This document shows positions 12,067 through 22,841 of a DNA stretch of 64,000 nt, one piece after another. Origin of the DNA: Penicillus capitatus (Eukaryota > Chlorophyta); NCBI GenBank assembly GCA_965649825.1, contig OZ287701.1:1178001-1242000 (forward strand). The letters are read 5' to 3'. The notes beneath the pieces are model-generated. The model did no database searches, was not told where the DNA came from, and saw nothing but the letters and a program-made list of their open reading frames with translations. A program made the position numbers and the translations under genes. Each line of letters starts with the position of its first letter. Position 1 is the stretch's first letter.

Positions 12067-13518
12067 CTACTCAAAAAACACAGATACTCCAGGGGCGCAC
12101 GCTGTGAGCACACTCGACGTTTTCAACAACTCTTTGTGGCGGGTAGATACGATAAAGTAAACAAGGAGACCATCGCCATCGGAATCGAAATTCATCAGAC
12201 TGTGAGATTCACGCGTGGGGAATGTCGGCAGTGTACACCTATGGTAGGGCGGTCCATTGCCAAAATCGATGTCATCGAAGGGCATCTTCTGATAAGAAGT
12301 CAAAAGAGAGATGTCATCCGATGGCATGCCGTCAAAGTCACGGACAGCGAAACGATAGTACGACAGTAAACTCTCAAACTGTGCCTCGGGTTCCGTTCGG
12401 ATGGCATTAATGGCAGCTCGGCTCAAAGATGCAGCTCTGGCTAATACATCAATGAACGTCTTCGTATGTTCCCCATCGCTGTCGAATGTTGCGGCGGCCA
12501 AGTGTAGTGCATTTCCAAAATAGTTCTGGGGAATCACCGGCGAGTTCGCTCTGCGGGAGTCGATGGGGAAATGGAGAGTGGTTCCCTTGATGGGCAGATC
12601 TTCAGAACAAACAGGACGAATGGCTGCCCTTGTTTCTGCCTTCAGCATCCAACACAAAGCGGATGCCAGATCATACGTCGACACGTATTCGCAGCCCGTC
12701 AACTTCTCCATCGTTTTCTGCTTCATCTCGTCGATGTTGGCCTACACACAGAGCTTGCTGTCTTTTTCTATGGCAAGCAAGATGCTTCACACCTGTGGCA
12801 AATGCATGTATGCGATGCAGAGGTCTTTGGCGTCGAACATCGGCGTCCAACCGCTCATGCTCCGAGGATACATATCCGACGTCTTACCCGGAAGATCGAA
12901 ATGCTGAAGGTAACTGTCTGGGAAGAAGCAGCTTCGATCGACATGCCTCTCAGAGATATCGAGTCCGCGGTAGGCGCGACCGATGTCGATCAGGAGATCC
13001 ACGTAGCGCGTTCCGTCGCACAGTGCATGGTTCGTCACGACACTAAGAACGCAGCCGTCTCTTCCGCGTATCAGATGAACGCCAAACAGCTCTCCCGTGT
13101 CGCAGGGGACACGGGAGTCGTCAATGGTGTCCAAGAACGACGGCCAGTTCATGCGTGGCGTTTTGCCGGCGTCTTCGAGTATCATCTTTCCCGTCCCCTT
13201 TCTCAGCTTCTCGAGAGTGATTTCTGCGCGGATTTCCAGGACGCCAAAGCTGTCCTGCCGGTCCGGGTCCAATTCGAAGCACGGTTGATGCGCCTCGTCG
13301 GCGACGAGGCGACTGCACAGGACAGGATAGGCCTTTTCGATTTTAAGGAGAGCGGAAAGAAGACGAGGCCACTCGATGGAGGAGTCGAAGAAAAGCGGCC
13401 AAGCGAACCAGTAAGTGCCGCCCTCCAGATAGTCCGTGGGGCTCAGAGGGTACGTCTTCCTGCCTTTCACCGATGTGCTGACGCGCGCTACGTTCACCAC
13501 CGACGTTGACGAGTCCAT
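12067..13518 (-). CDS. BAHD-family acyl-CoA-dependent acyltransferase
   Basis: BAHD enzymes transfer acyl groups from acyl-CoA to alcohols or amines in specialised metabolism. Exon 1 (12793-13518) begins at ATG 13518. Exon 2 (12067-12741) follows a 51-nt intron (GTGTGAAG...TGTGTGTAG) that joins HLPQ to ANIDE in phase. The product is 466 residues, normal for the family. The catalytic HXXXDG is HALCDG at residues 164-169. NYFGNAL lies at about 316-322, as in most members. The structural DFGWG motif is DFGNG at 401-405, with Trp replaced by Asn. The gene is flanked by R1 direct repeats, a dead paralogue on the left and another copy near 63 kb. The substrate cannot be predicted. Confidence 0.82.
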
Positions 13519-13847
13519 CCTTGCTTCTGGGACAGTCCCGTACGTATCGCGAGGTCTGTGACGTTTACTATCTCTGTGGGAGAATGTCCAAATTATTCTC
13601 CTGCAGCATACGTAGTCCTTACGTGATGATTTTCGCCGTATGACGAGGGATTTCGGTTGCGACGATCATCCTTGATTATTATCCGCTCCGTATTGTAATC
13701 CCATCGCGATGAATTGTTTGAAAAACGAGGTTGCAGTGTTTTGTTAAAGGAGTTATCCACACAATCTAGGGTCTTTTGTCTAAACAGGTCTTTTCATCGT
13801 ATTCTTCGGACGCTTCTATCGAATCACTGATCCTCGGCTTGACAGTG

Positions 13848-14245
13848 CCGTGCATAGAGAGACACGAAGGGCCTCTGTCTAGTTGTACATAACCAGCCTC
13901 TAACAGGCAGCCTCACTTCCTGCAGTTGCGAATGTGAAACCGGCAAGGATTGTGATGTGTATGTCTAAGTTGTACGTGATTCAAATCATGACAGAACACT
14001 GGCAACATGTGACGGGCTAAGCAAGAAAGTCATGGACAACTTCCAGCTTGGACAGAGTGCAAGGTTTTAATGGTAATGTGGATCTTACAAAAAAGCGAGG
14101 ATATGTGGCCGATCGACGCAGAGTTAAACGGTCACAGTTCTGTAACGGCTTCCCCGAAAGAAAGAAAATCGTTGATGACAACTGAGACATCAGATGTCTA
14201 ATGCCTTTTATTTTTCGAACAGCAAACAAAAAGGAGCACAGAATG
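13848..14245 (+). repeat. Direct repeat R1, right copy
   Basis: Second copy of the ~395-bp repeat at 11583-11981, with scattered substitutions and small indels. It is followed by a short sequence (gaactgactgtgaggagaca...) that recurs near 62740, beside the third BAHD copy. Confidence 0.8.
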
Positions 14246-14295
14246 CCGTGAACTGACTGTGAGGAGACAGATATAGATTGGGATTGATGTCTCTG

Positions 14296-14475
14296 TATTG
14301 CGCGCCGCGTACGTCGGCGCAACACTGTCGCGGCCATGCGACGACGGATCCGCGGCGCATCCCGACATTACTGTATTGCGCGCCGCGTACGTCGGCGCAA
14401 TACTGTCGCGGCCATGCGTCGCGACGAAATAGACGCGGCCTGTCGCACTGCTGCGACAGTATTGCGGCCACTCTG
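14296..14475 (+). repeat. GC-rich palindromic tandem repeat, copy 1
   Basis: A unit with a 78-bp period starts TATTGCGCGCCGCGTACGTC and is internally palindromic (TATTGCGC...GCGCAATA). It occurs about twice here and recurs at 21355-21572. An inverted portion (gcgacagtattgcgg) closes the block. The function is unknown. Confidence 0.8.
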
Positions 14476-14566
14476 TACGCATTAACAATAGTGTCGGCGC
14501 GTTCTGATACGCTGTCGAGGTGGCAGTACCACCACGGCAGCGTGCCAATACTATTGTTAATGCGTA
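14476..14566 (+). repeat. Fold-back hairpin, copy 1
   Basis: A perfect 17-bp inverted repeat, TACGCATTAACAATAGT / ACTATTGTTAATGCGTA, bounds a 91-nt fold-back with partly paired arms and an inner GGTGG-cagta-CCACC stem-loop. It is present almost unchanged at 21573-21663, always upstream of the small conserved ORF. Confidence 0.85.
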
Positions 14567-14629
14567 TTTAACATTGAACGCCTGTTTTTCTTTGTCCAAA
14601 AAGAATTCTGACGATAGCAAGGAGAAGGT

Positions 14630-15110
14630 GTTTCCACAAAACCCTGCAGTGTCATTTAAAGAGGCATGTGCGGCTTTGTCAATGAAGGAGATGAGGTGGG
14701 ACATTCTGGGGAAGGTGACAGAAAGAATGGTGCGCTATCAAGCAGACCTGTACATAAGATCTGCGAACGTGAATCCGTTCATCTATCCAGTGAAGTGGAA
14801 GGCAATCTTCACCGGAGGGACAGACTTGGGCATGTTATCGAGTTTTGGCATGCATCGGGTCAGCATGGGTTGTACACCTCGGGTAAATACGCGTGTCGGC
14901 TTTGGGTATTCCTTGAGGCCGAAGGACGCATAATGCAAGGGAAAATGCTTGGAGAACTATTTTTCTCCATCTTTATGCAATGTGTGTAGAACTAAGAACG
15001 CCGAATATGGCGAAGCTTCGTAAAACACAGCATGCGACGTCATTCGCCAATTTGCTGTATGTGACGGTGCGCCCGCCATCGCCTCGGGTCTTTTGGCGAG
15101 AAGACGCTGC
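14630..15110 (+). pseudogene. Broken copy of the small conserved 'KEMRWD' ORF
   Basis: The translation follows the better copies at 21722 and 55463: MKEMRWDILGKVTERMV, then after a frameshift near 14790 GHVIEFWHASGQHGLYT and CRLWVFLEAEGRIMQG. The frame is lost again before the RTPNMAK segment. The family is not recognised. It lies directly downstream of the hairpin repeat, as in copy 2. Confidence 0.6.
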
Positions 15111-15358
15111 CGTTGCGGCAACCGTCCCTGTGGCGACACGCCAGCGGAGGATCACTGGAAAAACGCGTGACGAGAGACTCGCGTAATGAAATGACGTGTC
15201 TAATCCGGGGTACTTAAGCGAGAACTGAGACGTTGTATCCGTCTAGCTATGTAATTACTACATTGCCGACGGAGTTCCCTGCGCGACTCGTCATCCGGTC
15301 CGGACTCGGCCGACAGGTCGACGTTCACACTGTACAGTATATCTTTATAATAAACACA

Positions 15359-15469
15359 ATGAACTCAAGGAAATATACGAAACCGCACGTCGACCGTCGC
15401 CACGCGCCCATAGCCGATCCACATTGTGAACCGCGCTGCACGCACCGGGGATGTTTTCTTGGCAGATAG
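15359..15469 (+). CDS. Short conserved ORF (MNSRKYTK type), copy 1
   Basis: This 36-codon frame encodes MNSRKYTKPHVDRRHAPIAD followed by a Cys-rich tail. The first ~24 codons are conserved in two further copies (22430, 55798), each preceded by the same tatctttataa...aacaca leader, which could be a TATA-type promoter. It may be a first exon or a small peptide. No family was recognised. Confidence 0.35.
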   Translation: MNSRKYTKPHVDRRHAPIADPHCEPRCTHRGCFLGR

Positions 15470-15649
15470 AGTACCTCGGACACTTCCTTCATCAACAATT
15501 AGATGACAGGAGCGCGTGTCAGGCATGGACGATCCTCAAGGAGTGCCTAACGATTCCTTATCGCCATGAGATCGAGCATGCACTAGACGCGACATTGACC
15601 GAGGTCACTCCTCATAGGCCGTCTGTGCATCGCCAGCTAGCTTCTCACT

Positions 15650-16110
15650 AGAAACAAGACCCAGATTCTTCGCCAAAGGAGAATGCTCTACCCGCCGAAG
15701 GTTCCCAGGGAGAAGAGAATGCCAATGAGGAAGAGGAAGACACGGAAGATGAGGGTCATGATACTGATACGCGGAAATTTTTGAAGGAAGCCGGAAGCTT
15801 TTTTGGCAGAGAGATGGAAAGAACTGCTGAACCTCTCCTGCGTAATGGTAATGTGTGATCCAGCTACTCTCTGTTTGTTTCTCGGTCTTTCTGTAGATGT
15901 ACCTATAGTGGAATCGTATCATGCCTGTAGCGACGCACAGGCGAAAGCAGGAAATGCGGAACGAGCATTTGAAACACTTCTCGAACTGGAAATGCATCAT
16001 CCAAACAATCCTACAGATCTATCTCCCGCTCAAGGACTCTCTCTACTCGTCGAAGCTTGCAAAAGATACCGAAACCGTCGATCGAGCTTATCTGGTGGTA
16101 TGTTCGTTTC
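15650..16110 (+). CDS. Possible PPR/TPR-type helical repeat gene fragment
   Basis: Two open stretches look protein-coding. An acidic one (ENALPAEGSQGEENANEEEE... then FLKEAGSFFGREMERTAEPL) is followed, after a probable intron, by ESYHACSDAQAKAGNAERAF and GLSLLVEACKR, which resemble PPR/TPR helices. Neither the start nor the 3' exons could be fixed. The call rests on short motifs only. Confidence 0.35.
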
Positions 16111-16815
16111 TCCTTCTCACCTCTGCTTCTGCGACATAGCTTGTTTGTTGTGATTGAGTTGGATCGGCGGCACAAAGAAGAGAAGAAGGTGACGGTGCTT
16201 CTAATGTCGCAAGGCGTTGTTCTTGTAACGGCTGTAAGAGGAGTCAGATAGAAAAAATGGCGATAGTATTAGATAGAGCTTAGGATGTTATGGTCCTCGA
16301 CGATGATTAAGATTCCATTACCAAATCACAAGTGGCATTCGACCGACAGCTCTTTGCCGTGCAGCAGATCATGGAAGTGAGAGATCACTTTTTTGTTGGC
16401 GGTTTACAACGATGCTTTCTTCTTTTACAGAGCGAATTCAGTTATGCTCTTCCATATGAACGAGCATCGTTCTTGTTTCGTGTTCTTCTGCTGTTCTTCG
16501 GTGTCTTCATTACAAGAGGGTTGTTTTCCATGCGATCTACATTCATATCTATACCTACAATGTGTGTTTTGTCATTTGAGTGATTTGATCGATGTGTCAC
16601 ATATTGAGATTTCGGAGATTGCCTCGGTGACCTGAGGAAAGGCACAGAGTGGAGTCTGTCATGAAAAGCCTCTGTTTTTCGACACCGACACAATCGACGG
16701 ACTCATAGAAAAAGAGACAGAGATAGAGTATCTCCCTTGGACGCCAGTCAGAAGTGCTCGCGATTTCCAGGTATGATGTGACAGCTGTTCTTTCACTTCG
16801 GCGTCGAAGTTCGAG

Positions 16816-19289
16816 ATGTCCAGTGACGAGGAAGAGTTGGCGTCTCTGAGACGCCAGCGCGCCGAAAAGCTCGGAATTTCGCATCCTCCTCCCAAGGTAC
16901 GCGGCATGCTCGCCACAATCTTCTCAGACCCTCATCTCACCTCAAACCATCACTCTTTCCCATTCCTCAGAAACGGCCACAACCTGAAAGCGACTCATCT
17001 CCTTCAGAGTAAGCAAACGTGACATATCACATCCATAGCTCAGCAGCGAATGACAGGAGCGAAGAGAATGATGTCAGAGAGAAACGAGGTATTGACAATG
17101 ACGAAGATGCACCGGTACGCAGTCATGACACTTGAGGAGCTGATGTTTTAGCAATGATGCATCTAGGCAGTCGTCGATCCCTCTGAGTTGTATGCTGATG
17201 AGACCCGTGCACAGTTTCCAGTGGATTCGGTATAGACATGACCAAGAAAGCCATTTCTCAGTGACATGACATCTAGGTAAATCTGCTCAGAGATTGTAGA
17301 AGCAAGTGGCCGATAGTGGCAATTTGACACATGTGAAGACACTGAACCAGACGACAGTGCTCGAACACGATTCCTATCAACTCCCAACAACCTACGAAGC
17401 ACTCCTGCAGGTCATCGTTGCGCATCTTGTGGAAGAACATGCCACAGAGTTCTCTCTCAGGGGCATTCGAAACTGATCACCAGCATCGATGTGGATCACA
17501 GTGGCTCCAGAGTCATCACGGGTTCCTTCGATTACTCCGTTCGGCTCTACGATTTCAACGGCATGAAATCTGACATGCGCAGTTTCTGGCAAGCCATCTC
17601 TCTCTGCACAACGTCATCCAGTTGGCTATTGTAGATCGATCGAACCACATGAGGGCCATCCAGTGTTCTCCTTAAGCTTCAGTCCTTCTGGCGATCGCTT
17701 CCCTGTCGTTACAGGCGCAGCGACGCCGAAGGTCTATGACAGAGATGAAACAGGAAGAGGGACTTTTCCACGTGGAGACATGTACATTCGAGACATGAAG
17801 AACACCAAAGGTGCTCACCCATGTCGATATGTGCTGCCTGTATTTATACCAGAGGTGTTTAGGACATGTTTGCGGTTGTTGTCAGGGGCAATGGCATCCA
17901 GGATACAAAGGAACTGCCTTGACATGTTCGGAAGATGGGACGCCTCGAATCTTGGATATGTATCGACTGACACAGAAGACCATCATCAAACCGAATCTCA
18001 GAAAAGCAGGTGAGATCCTACTAAGCCACTTCTTGTGTACTACTACTGTAACGCATCTCACAGGACGCGTTGCGGTGACCTGCTGTACATACAATACAGA
18101 CGGCATCTTGATTGTTGGTGGATTGCGAGATGGCAGTATACAGATATGGGGTGCAAAGGGCGAAAGGGTGGGGAGATCGGCTGCCGTTGATCTGGTATAC
18201 CAACATCGTTGTCACATCGTACATGGATCGCACACCTCTCCGCTTTTAGGTTCAGCCGCCAAAGCTGCAGATGATTCCACGACAGGAATGGACCTATCTG
18301 TCCAATGCTTCGCTACTGAATGGTTCCTCGCATCCAGCAGAGAGCGATATGACAAGTCTCTGCTTTGCCAAGAAATCTCAGACCTTGCTCTCGAGGTGCA
18401 TGGATGGGACGATGAAGATTTGGGATCTGCGTCAATTCAAACGGCCGCTGGCGATCTACGAAGAACTGCCAAACTGCAACGAACAAACACAATGCTGTTT
18501 CAGTCCTGACGAACGACTGATTCTGACAGGCATGCGTCAAATGTCGATGAGATGGTGAACAGGTTGGTTGTCTAGGTGTTTCGGCTGCCGTCGATTGCAG
18601 TTTTTCTGGCGGTGTTTTTTATCAATTGACAGAAACAGGAGATCGTGCGCAAGATGGAGCTTTCAGCGGCTGTCTGTCCCATCATGTGACATGAAAAGCT
18701 CAATCGGATTCTCTATGGCACAGGATCGAGGGATCATGGCCGAACACACATACTCTATCATCCAGACTATTCAGAACGCGGTGCACTGCTCTGCGCCGGC
18801 AAAGCACCACGAAGCAAAGGCAGTGAAGCTTTCGATTCGCCTGTTCTGATTCACACACCAAATGCCTTGCCCATGTTCCAGCAACCCCGCAACAGAAAGA
18901 GGGTCAGCAATGATCTCACTCTATTGCCTTCAAAAGTGTGACCTGTGATCGACAGTTGCTGCAGGAGGAGTATGAAGAGAAGCTGAAAGAGATGCGACAG
19001 AGGGAGATGGTGCAGCAGTGAAGGAACTCGGCGTGGGCAAAGGTGGAAAACTAGGAGCCACGGGCGGTACCTTACTGACACAGTACCTCAGGCGTACACG
19101 GGTAAGATCTGCTTAACAGGCCTCTCCCCTCAGTTTATGATCTCTCGTATCTAGGGAACGATACGTTATGTGGATGAAGAGACCGATGCCAGAGAGGAAG
19201 AGCTTTTGCGGCATCGTAATGCCAAAGAGGAGTTCGGCGTCTATACCGCTGCTTATCGTCGCACTCAGCCAACGCCCATCTTTGTTTAA
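16816..19289 (+). CDS. WDR70: WDR70 / GTD-1-type WD40-repeat protein
   Basis: WDR70 is a conserved nuclear WD40 protein linked in animals and yeast to genome stability and histone ubiquitination. ATG 16816 starts EEELASLRRQRAEKL, then an acidic region across very small introns, including one of only 30 nt (GTAAGCAAACGTGACATATC...ATAG). The propeller shows GSFDYSVRLYDFNGM, FSLSFSPSGDRFPVVTGAA, the family hallmark GDMYIRDMKNTKG, WHPGYKGTALTCSEDGTPRI, GGLRDGSIQIWGAKGE and CMDGTMKIWDLRQFKRPL. The C-terminus has HTPNALPMFQQPRNRKR, GGKLGATGGTLLTQYLRR and AAYRRTQPTPIFV, all typical of WDR70. At least nine introns are implied. One join near 17590-17635 lacks a canonical donor and may be a sequencing error. 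Confidence 0.88.
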
Positions 19290-19649
19290 GTGGAAGAAGA
19301 GGAGAAGCAGGCACAGGGCGATGGGGACGACGAGGATGATGATGATTCCTAGACCAACAGCAATGTATATTTTTTACATGCATCTGTTGCTGGACGGTGC
19401 ATCAAATGCGCTTTCTCATGGAAGGATCGAATCCATGAGGGATTGAATTGAGTGTCACGAGTATATCAGTACGGCGGATAAAAGGAAAGCCATCGATGCG
19501 ACTGGACCTTTCAGAGCAGTGTCTTGTTATGCTGTCGAGGGCGACGAGTTATCAAGAGTAACAAACAACAGGGAATCAATCAAATAGCAAAGAGGAAGGA
19601 AAACAGACCCGTCTCAAAACGCCTATTAGCGTCATCACCACGCGGCAGT

Positions 19650-21072
19650 TGTGTGGACGTGGTATTGCTGCACACCATAGAGCAGTTCCAATGCCTTGCC
19701 TGTCAGTCATCCCATGATGGGTATCGAGGTCATGACATGTTGTGTCGATTCAAGACCTGGCCTGTTGTCACACATTCTCACTCTTTTTGATGTGGCAGGT
19801 GGCGGTGTGTACTTGGTGAGCATTTCGAAAACGGGAGCTCGTAGGAGATAAACAAGGAACATTGTTTTCCTGCGTTTCATTTCCCTGTCTTCGATGGCGG
19901 TCCAAAGGAAGCTATGCAACATGGTAAGTAATTCAGAAGGCGATCTTGACATGACAGATTCTGGCCCTGGATGCCAGCGTACTGCATCATCTGACCTCCT
20001 TTAGAAATCAGTGTGCGACTCGTAAGATCCATCCCCAGGGAGAAACACCACGATTTCCATGAACTTGGTCCGAACCTAAACACACAGCTTCACCTCAGCT
20101 TCCAATCCACACCATCTTGCGCTGGTCACACTTTCTGAGGCCGAATATACAGACAATTGGTCTAAGTAGATAGAGCAGCTCTCCGATAAGCATCATCAGA
20201 CGTCCAGTCCTGTAAGATCTTTCTGATGCACGAACGGCATCTGGCTGTTCCATCTGTGGCGGCTCTTCATCTTCGAGCTCATCAAATCGACTGGGATTGT
20301 TCTGCCACCACTGAGAACTGCCATCACTCTCCGATAGATACAAAGCCGAATCCGCATCGCACTTATTGTCCCAGTCTGCATCTTCATGAATCGGGATGCT
20401 GAGGAGTGATGAATGAGAAGTCGACATCTGTGAACATGCACTGTGCCATTTCTCATGAACAGAGTGCCAGACATCTTGAAAACGAGAAGTTGTTAATTCC
20501 TTATTCGGACGCAACGCTTGGATGACACAAGAAGGATCTCGAACCCTTCCGTTCGGAGGTCTCCGTAAAAGAAATGGGAGTCACGAGACTCTTTGAACAG
20601 TGCAGTACGAACAAACGCACAAACAACCTATGACACACCACATCCCAACAGCACGGCTGGATTCAGACCTTACTTGAGCAACTCCAAAGCGGCCAATGCC
20701 GTGTACTTGTTACGTCGACCCGCACTCGCCAAGTAGTCCGCACTCATTTCGAACAGGACCTCGACCTAATGGCCATGGAATGCTCGACGTTTGAGGCGGT
20801 TGGTATTGGATTGGATATGGTGTTACCTTGCCTATGGCTTCAAGGGCCAACAACTGAGTGAAACAGGTGCCGCTATCGCCTTCTCGAACGAGGGAATCGT
20901 GCCAGAGACGGACGAGACCCAGGAGCGAGTGGCATGCCTGGACGCCGGCTTCGGACTTGGAAAAGCGATTGGGTAATAACCAGAAGTATCCTGAGAGGAG
21001 CTGCTCAACGAAACGGAGATGCAATCCGTTCTCTCGAACCGACTCTCTGTAAGCGTCGAAATAGGCGGCCAT
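19650..21072 (-). CDS. PEX16: PEX16-like peroxisome biogenesis membrane protein
   Basis: PEX16 sits in the ER/peroxisome membrane and helps insert peroxisomal membrane proteins. The first exon has ATG 21072 (MAAYFDAYRESVRENG), then GYFWLLPNRFSKSEAGVQA and LVRLWHDSL, matching the PEX16 N-terminal domain. The next exon (20640-20760) reads VLFEMSADYLASAGRRNKYT then ALAALELLK. Another (20095-20514) carries TGRLMMLIGELLYLLRPIV and IFGLRKCDQRKMVWIGS. The exon near 20050 has SWKSWCFSLGMDLTSRTL, and the one at ~19810-19940 has RRKTMFLVYLLRAPVFEML. Order and spacing agree with the family. The exact 3' end (near 19650) and some splice sites are approximate. Confidence 0.8.
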
Positions 21073-21354
21073 AGAAAACGCAAAGGCCAAAGCCTCGATC
21101 GAGGATGATCGGCGGATTGATGAACGGTTCGTACGTTCGTATCGCCAAAATTTCGCGTCACACAGTGATTGTACCTCATAAATTCACCGCCCTGCCTAAT
21201 ATGAATCATCTATTCTTGCGAGACCGTTTGAGTGCTAATGACGATCTACAAGTCTCTTTATGAAGCTGATTGTAATACTGTTGTTGCATAAAGATGTCGA
21301 TTCGAAACAAACGCTCGCTCCAATAAGATTCATCTAGTCCCAGATCCGTCGCAC

Positions 21355-21572
21355 TGCCGAAGACGCCGCCGCGGCGCGTCCCGACATTACTGTATTGCGC
21401 GCCGCATACGTCGGCGCAATACTGTCACGGCAGTGCGACGAGGGATCCGTGGCGCATCCCGACATTACTGTATTGCGCGCCGCGTACGTCGGCGCAATAC
21501 TGTCGCGGCCATGCGTCGCGACGAAATAGACGCGTCCTATCGCACTGCTGCGACAGTATTGCGGCCACCCTG
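21355..21572 (+). repeat. GC-rich palindromic tandem repeat, copy 2
   Basis: Two units of the same palindromic repeat as at 14296-14475 (TATTGCGCGCCGC...GCGCAATAC) sit in the same order and orientation relative to the hairpin and the small ORF. Confidence 0.8.
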
Positions 21573-21663
21573 TACGCATTAACAATAGTGTCGGCGCGTT
21601 CTGATACGCTGTCGAGGTGGCAGTACCACCACGGCAGCGTGCCAATACTATTGTTAATGCGTA
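21573..21663 (+). repeat. Fold-back hairpin, copy 2
   Basis: Same 91-nt structure as at 14476-14566, with an identical 17-bp terminal inverted repeat. Confidence 0.85.
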
Positions 21664-21721
21664 TTTAACATTGAACGCCTGTTTCTCTTTGTCCAAAAAG
21701 AATTCTGACGATAGAAAAAAA

Positions 21722-22421
21722 ATGTTTCCACAAAACCCCGGAATCTCATTCGAAGAAGCAAATGAGACTCTGTCGGTGAAGGAGATGAGGTGGGACATTA
21801 TGGGGAAGGCGACAAACAAAATGGTGCAACATCATGCAAACCTTTACACAAGATCTGCGACCGTGAGTCCGTTTTTCTATCCAGTGGAAGGCAATCTTCA
21901 GCGGAGGGACAGAGTTGGGCATGTTATCGAGTTTTGGAATGCATCAGGGGAGCATGGGTTGTACACCTGGGGTTCGTACGCGTGTCGGCTTCGGGTATTC
22001 CTTGAGGCCGAAGGATGCGTAATGCAAGGGAACGAAGATGCTTGGAGAACGATTATTCTCCAACTTTATACAATGTATCTGTCGCCAAGATTTGGCGTGG
22101 CGATGTGACTGCCTTGTTTCCGATGGGTTCACGTCTTGGGGGTTGCAGGTTGAGTCATCTGGGGCGCTATTCCTTGGTTCTGGCGCAAGGATGACTCATC
22201 TGCCTAGGCAGGTCACATCGCCCCTGGGGTATAAAACGGACAGTCTGGACGCTACTTTGCCTTGCTCCGAACAACTTGTAAAATAAGTCTTTCGCTGATT
22301 TGTTTTCGTCCGACCCGGCCGGCGACAGTATCGGGAACTAAGAACGCCGAATATGGCGAAGATACACAAAAAACAGCATGCGACGGAATTCGTCAATATG
22401 CTGTATAGTCTATCTTTATAA
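21722..22421 (+). pseudogene. Small conserved 'KEMRWD' ORF, split by a solo LTR
   Basis: The frame from ATG 21722 reads through VKEMRWDIMGKATNKMVQ, RRDRVGHVIEFWNASGEHG and CRLRVFLEAEGC to LQLYTMY. There a 248-bp LTR (22080-22327) with a GTATC duplication interrupts it. Beyond the LTR the same frame continues (RTPNMAKIHKKQHATEF) to a TAA near 22421. The uninterrupted site is seen in the copy at 55463-55789. The uninterrupted product would be about 150 residues. No known domain was recognised, so host gene or transposon protein cannot be decided. Confidence 0.6.
22080..22327 (+). mobile_element. Solo LTR, family F1, TSD GTATC (empty site known)
   Basis: The element is 248 bp with ends TGTCGCC...GGCGACA. 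The 5-bp direct repeat GTATC lies at 22075-22079 and 22328-22332. The otherwise near-identical locus at 55.7 kb has a single GTATC and no insert. Inside is a TATA-like box (ggtataaaacgg). Confidence 0.95.
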
Positions 22422-22429
22422 CAAACACA

Positions 22430-22515
22430 ATGAACTCAAGAGAATATACAAAAGCGCACGTCGACCGTCGCCACGCGCCCATAGCCAATCCGCATTGCAC
22501 AAAAATGCTTGCGTG
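22430..22515 (+). CDS. Short conserved ORF (MNSREYTK type), copy 2
   Basis: This frame encodes MNSREYTKAHVDRRHAPIAN PHCTKMLA after the tatctttataacaaacaca leader; it is almost identical at 55798. It could be the first exon of the frame at 22650-22841 (RRARQFTKNGNAHKAFCRY...), but no clear splice join was found. Function unknown. Confidence 0.35.
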
Positions 22516-22619
22516 ATGTTTAGCTTTTGCGACAAAGTTTAGCGTGAAAAGGTTCGTTAACATAAAGTCGATAGTCTTCGTAATACAAGCTACCATGTCG
22601 TCTTTTTCACGGTTTTGTT

Positions 22620-22841
22620 GTGACATTGGCATCGTCTCCTGAAAGGTCCTTTGCTATACGTACTGAGGCGCGTAAACGAAGGGCTCGTCAATTCACCAAG
22701 AACGGCAACGCGCACAAAGCGTTTTGTCGCTACGTCACAAAGACGGAGTATCAAACGAAGGAGCTTCAACAATCCGAAACCATGCAATGTCAACGGCAAA
22801 ACATTCTCGAGGACTCGTTTTTGAGTGCCAACGCGCGTTAA
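22620..22841 (+). CDS. Hypothetical basic ORF downstream of the short ORF
   Basis: The plus-strand frame contains EARKRRARQFTKNGNAHKAF and TKTEYQTKELQQSETMQC, rich in Lys/Arg then Gln/Glu. Its duplicate at 55988-56209 differs by one substitution, which reflects recent duplication more than constraint. A minus-strand frame also spans the region, so coding is uncertain. Confidence 0.3.
   Translation: MTLASSPERSFAIRTEARKRRARQFTKNGNAHKAFCRYVTKTEYQTKELQQSETMQCQRQNILEDSFLSANAR

Noticed and set aside
11583-14245. R1 direct repeats as LTRs of an element carrying the BAHD gene
   Set aside because: The flanks show no matching target duplication and no tRNA-complementary primer site follows the left copy.
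14296-14475. CRISPR-like array of palindromic repeats
   Set aside because: There are only about two units with a 78-bp period, no unique spacers, and a eukaryotic context.
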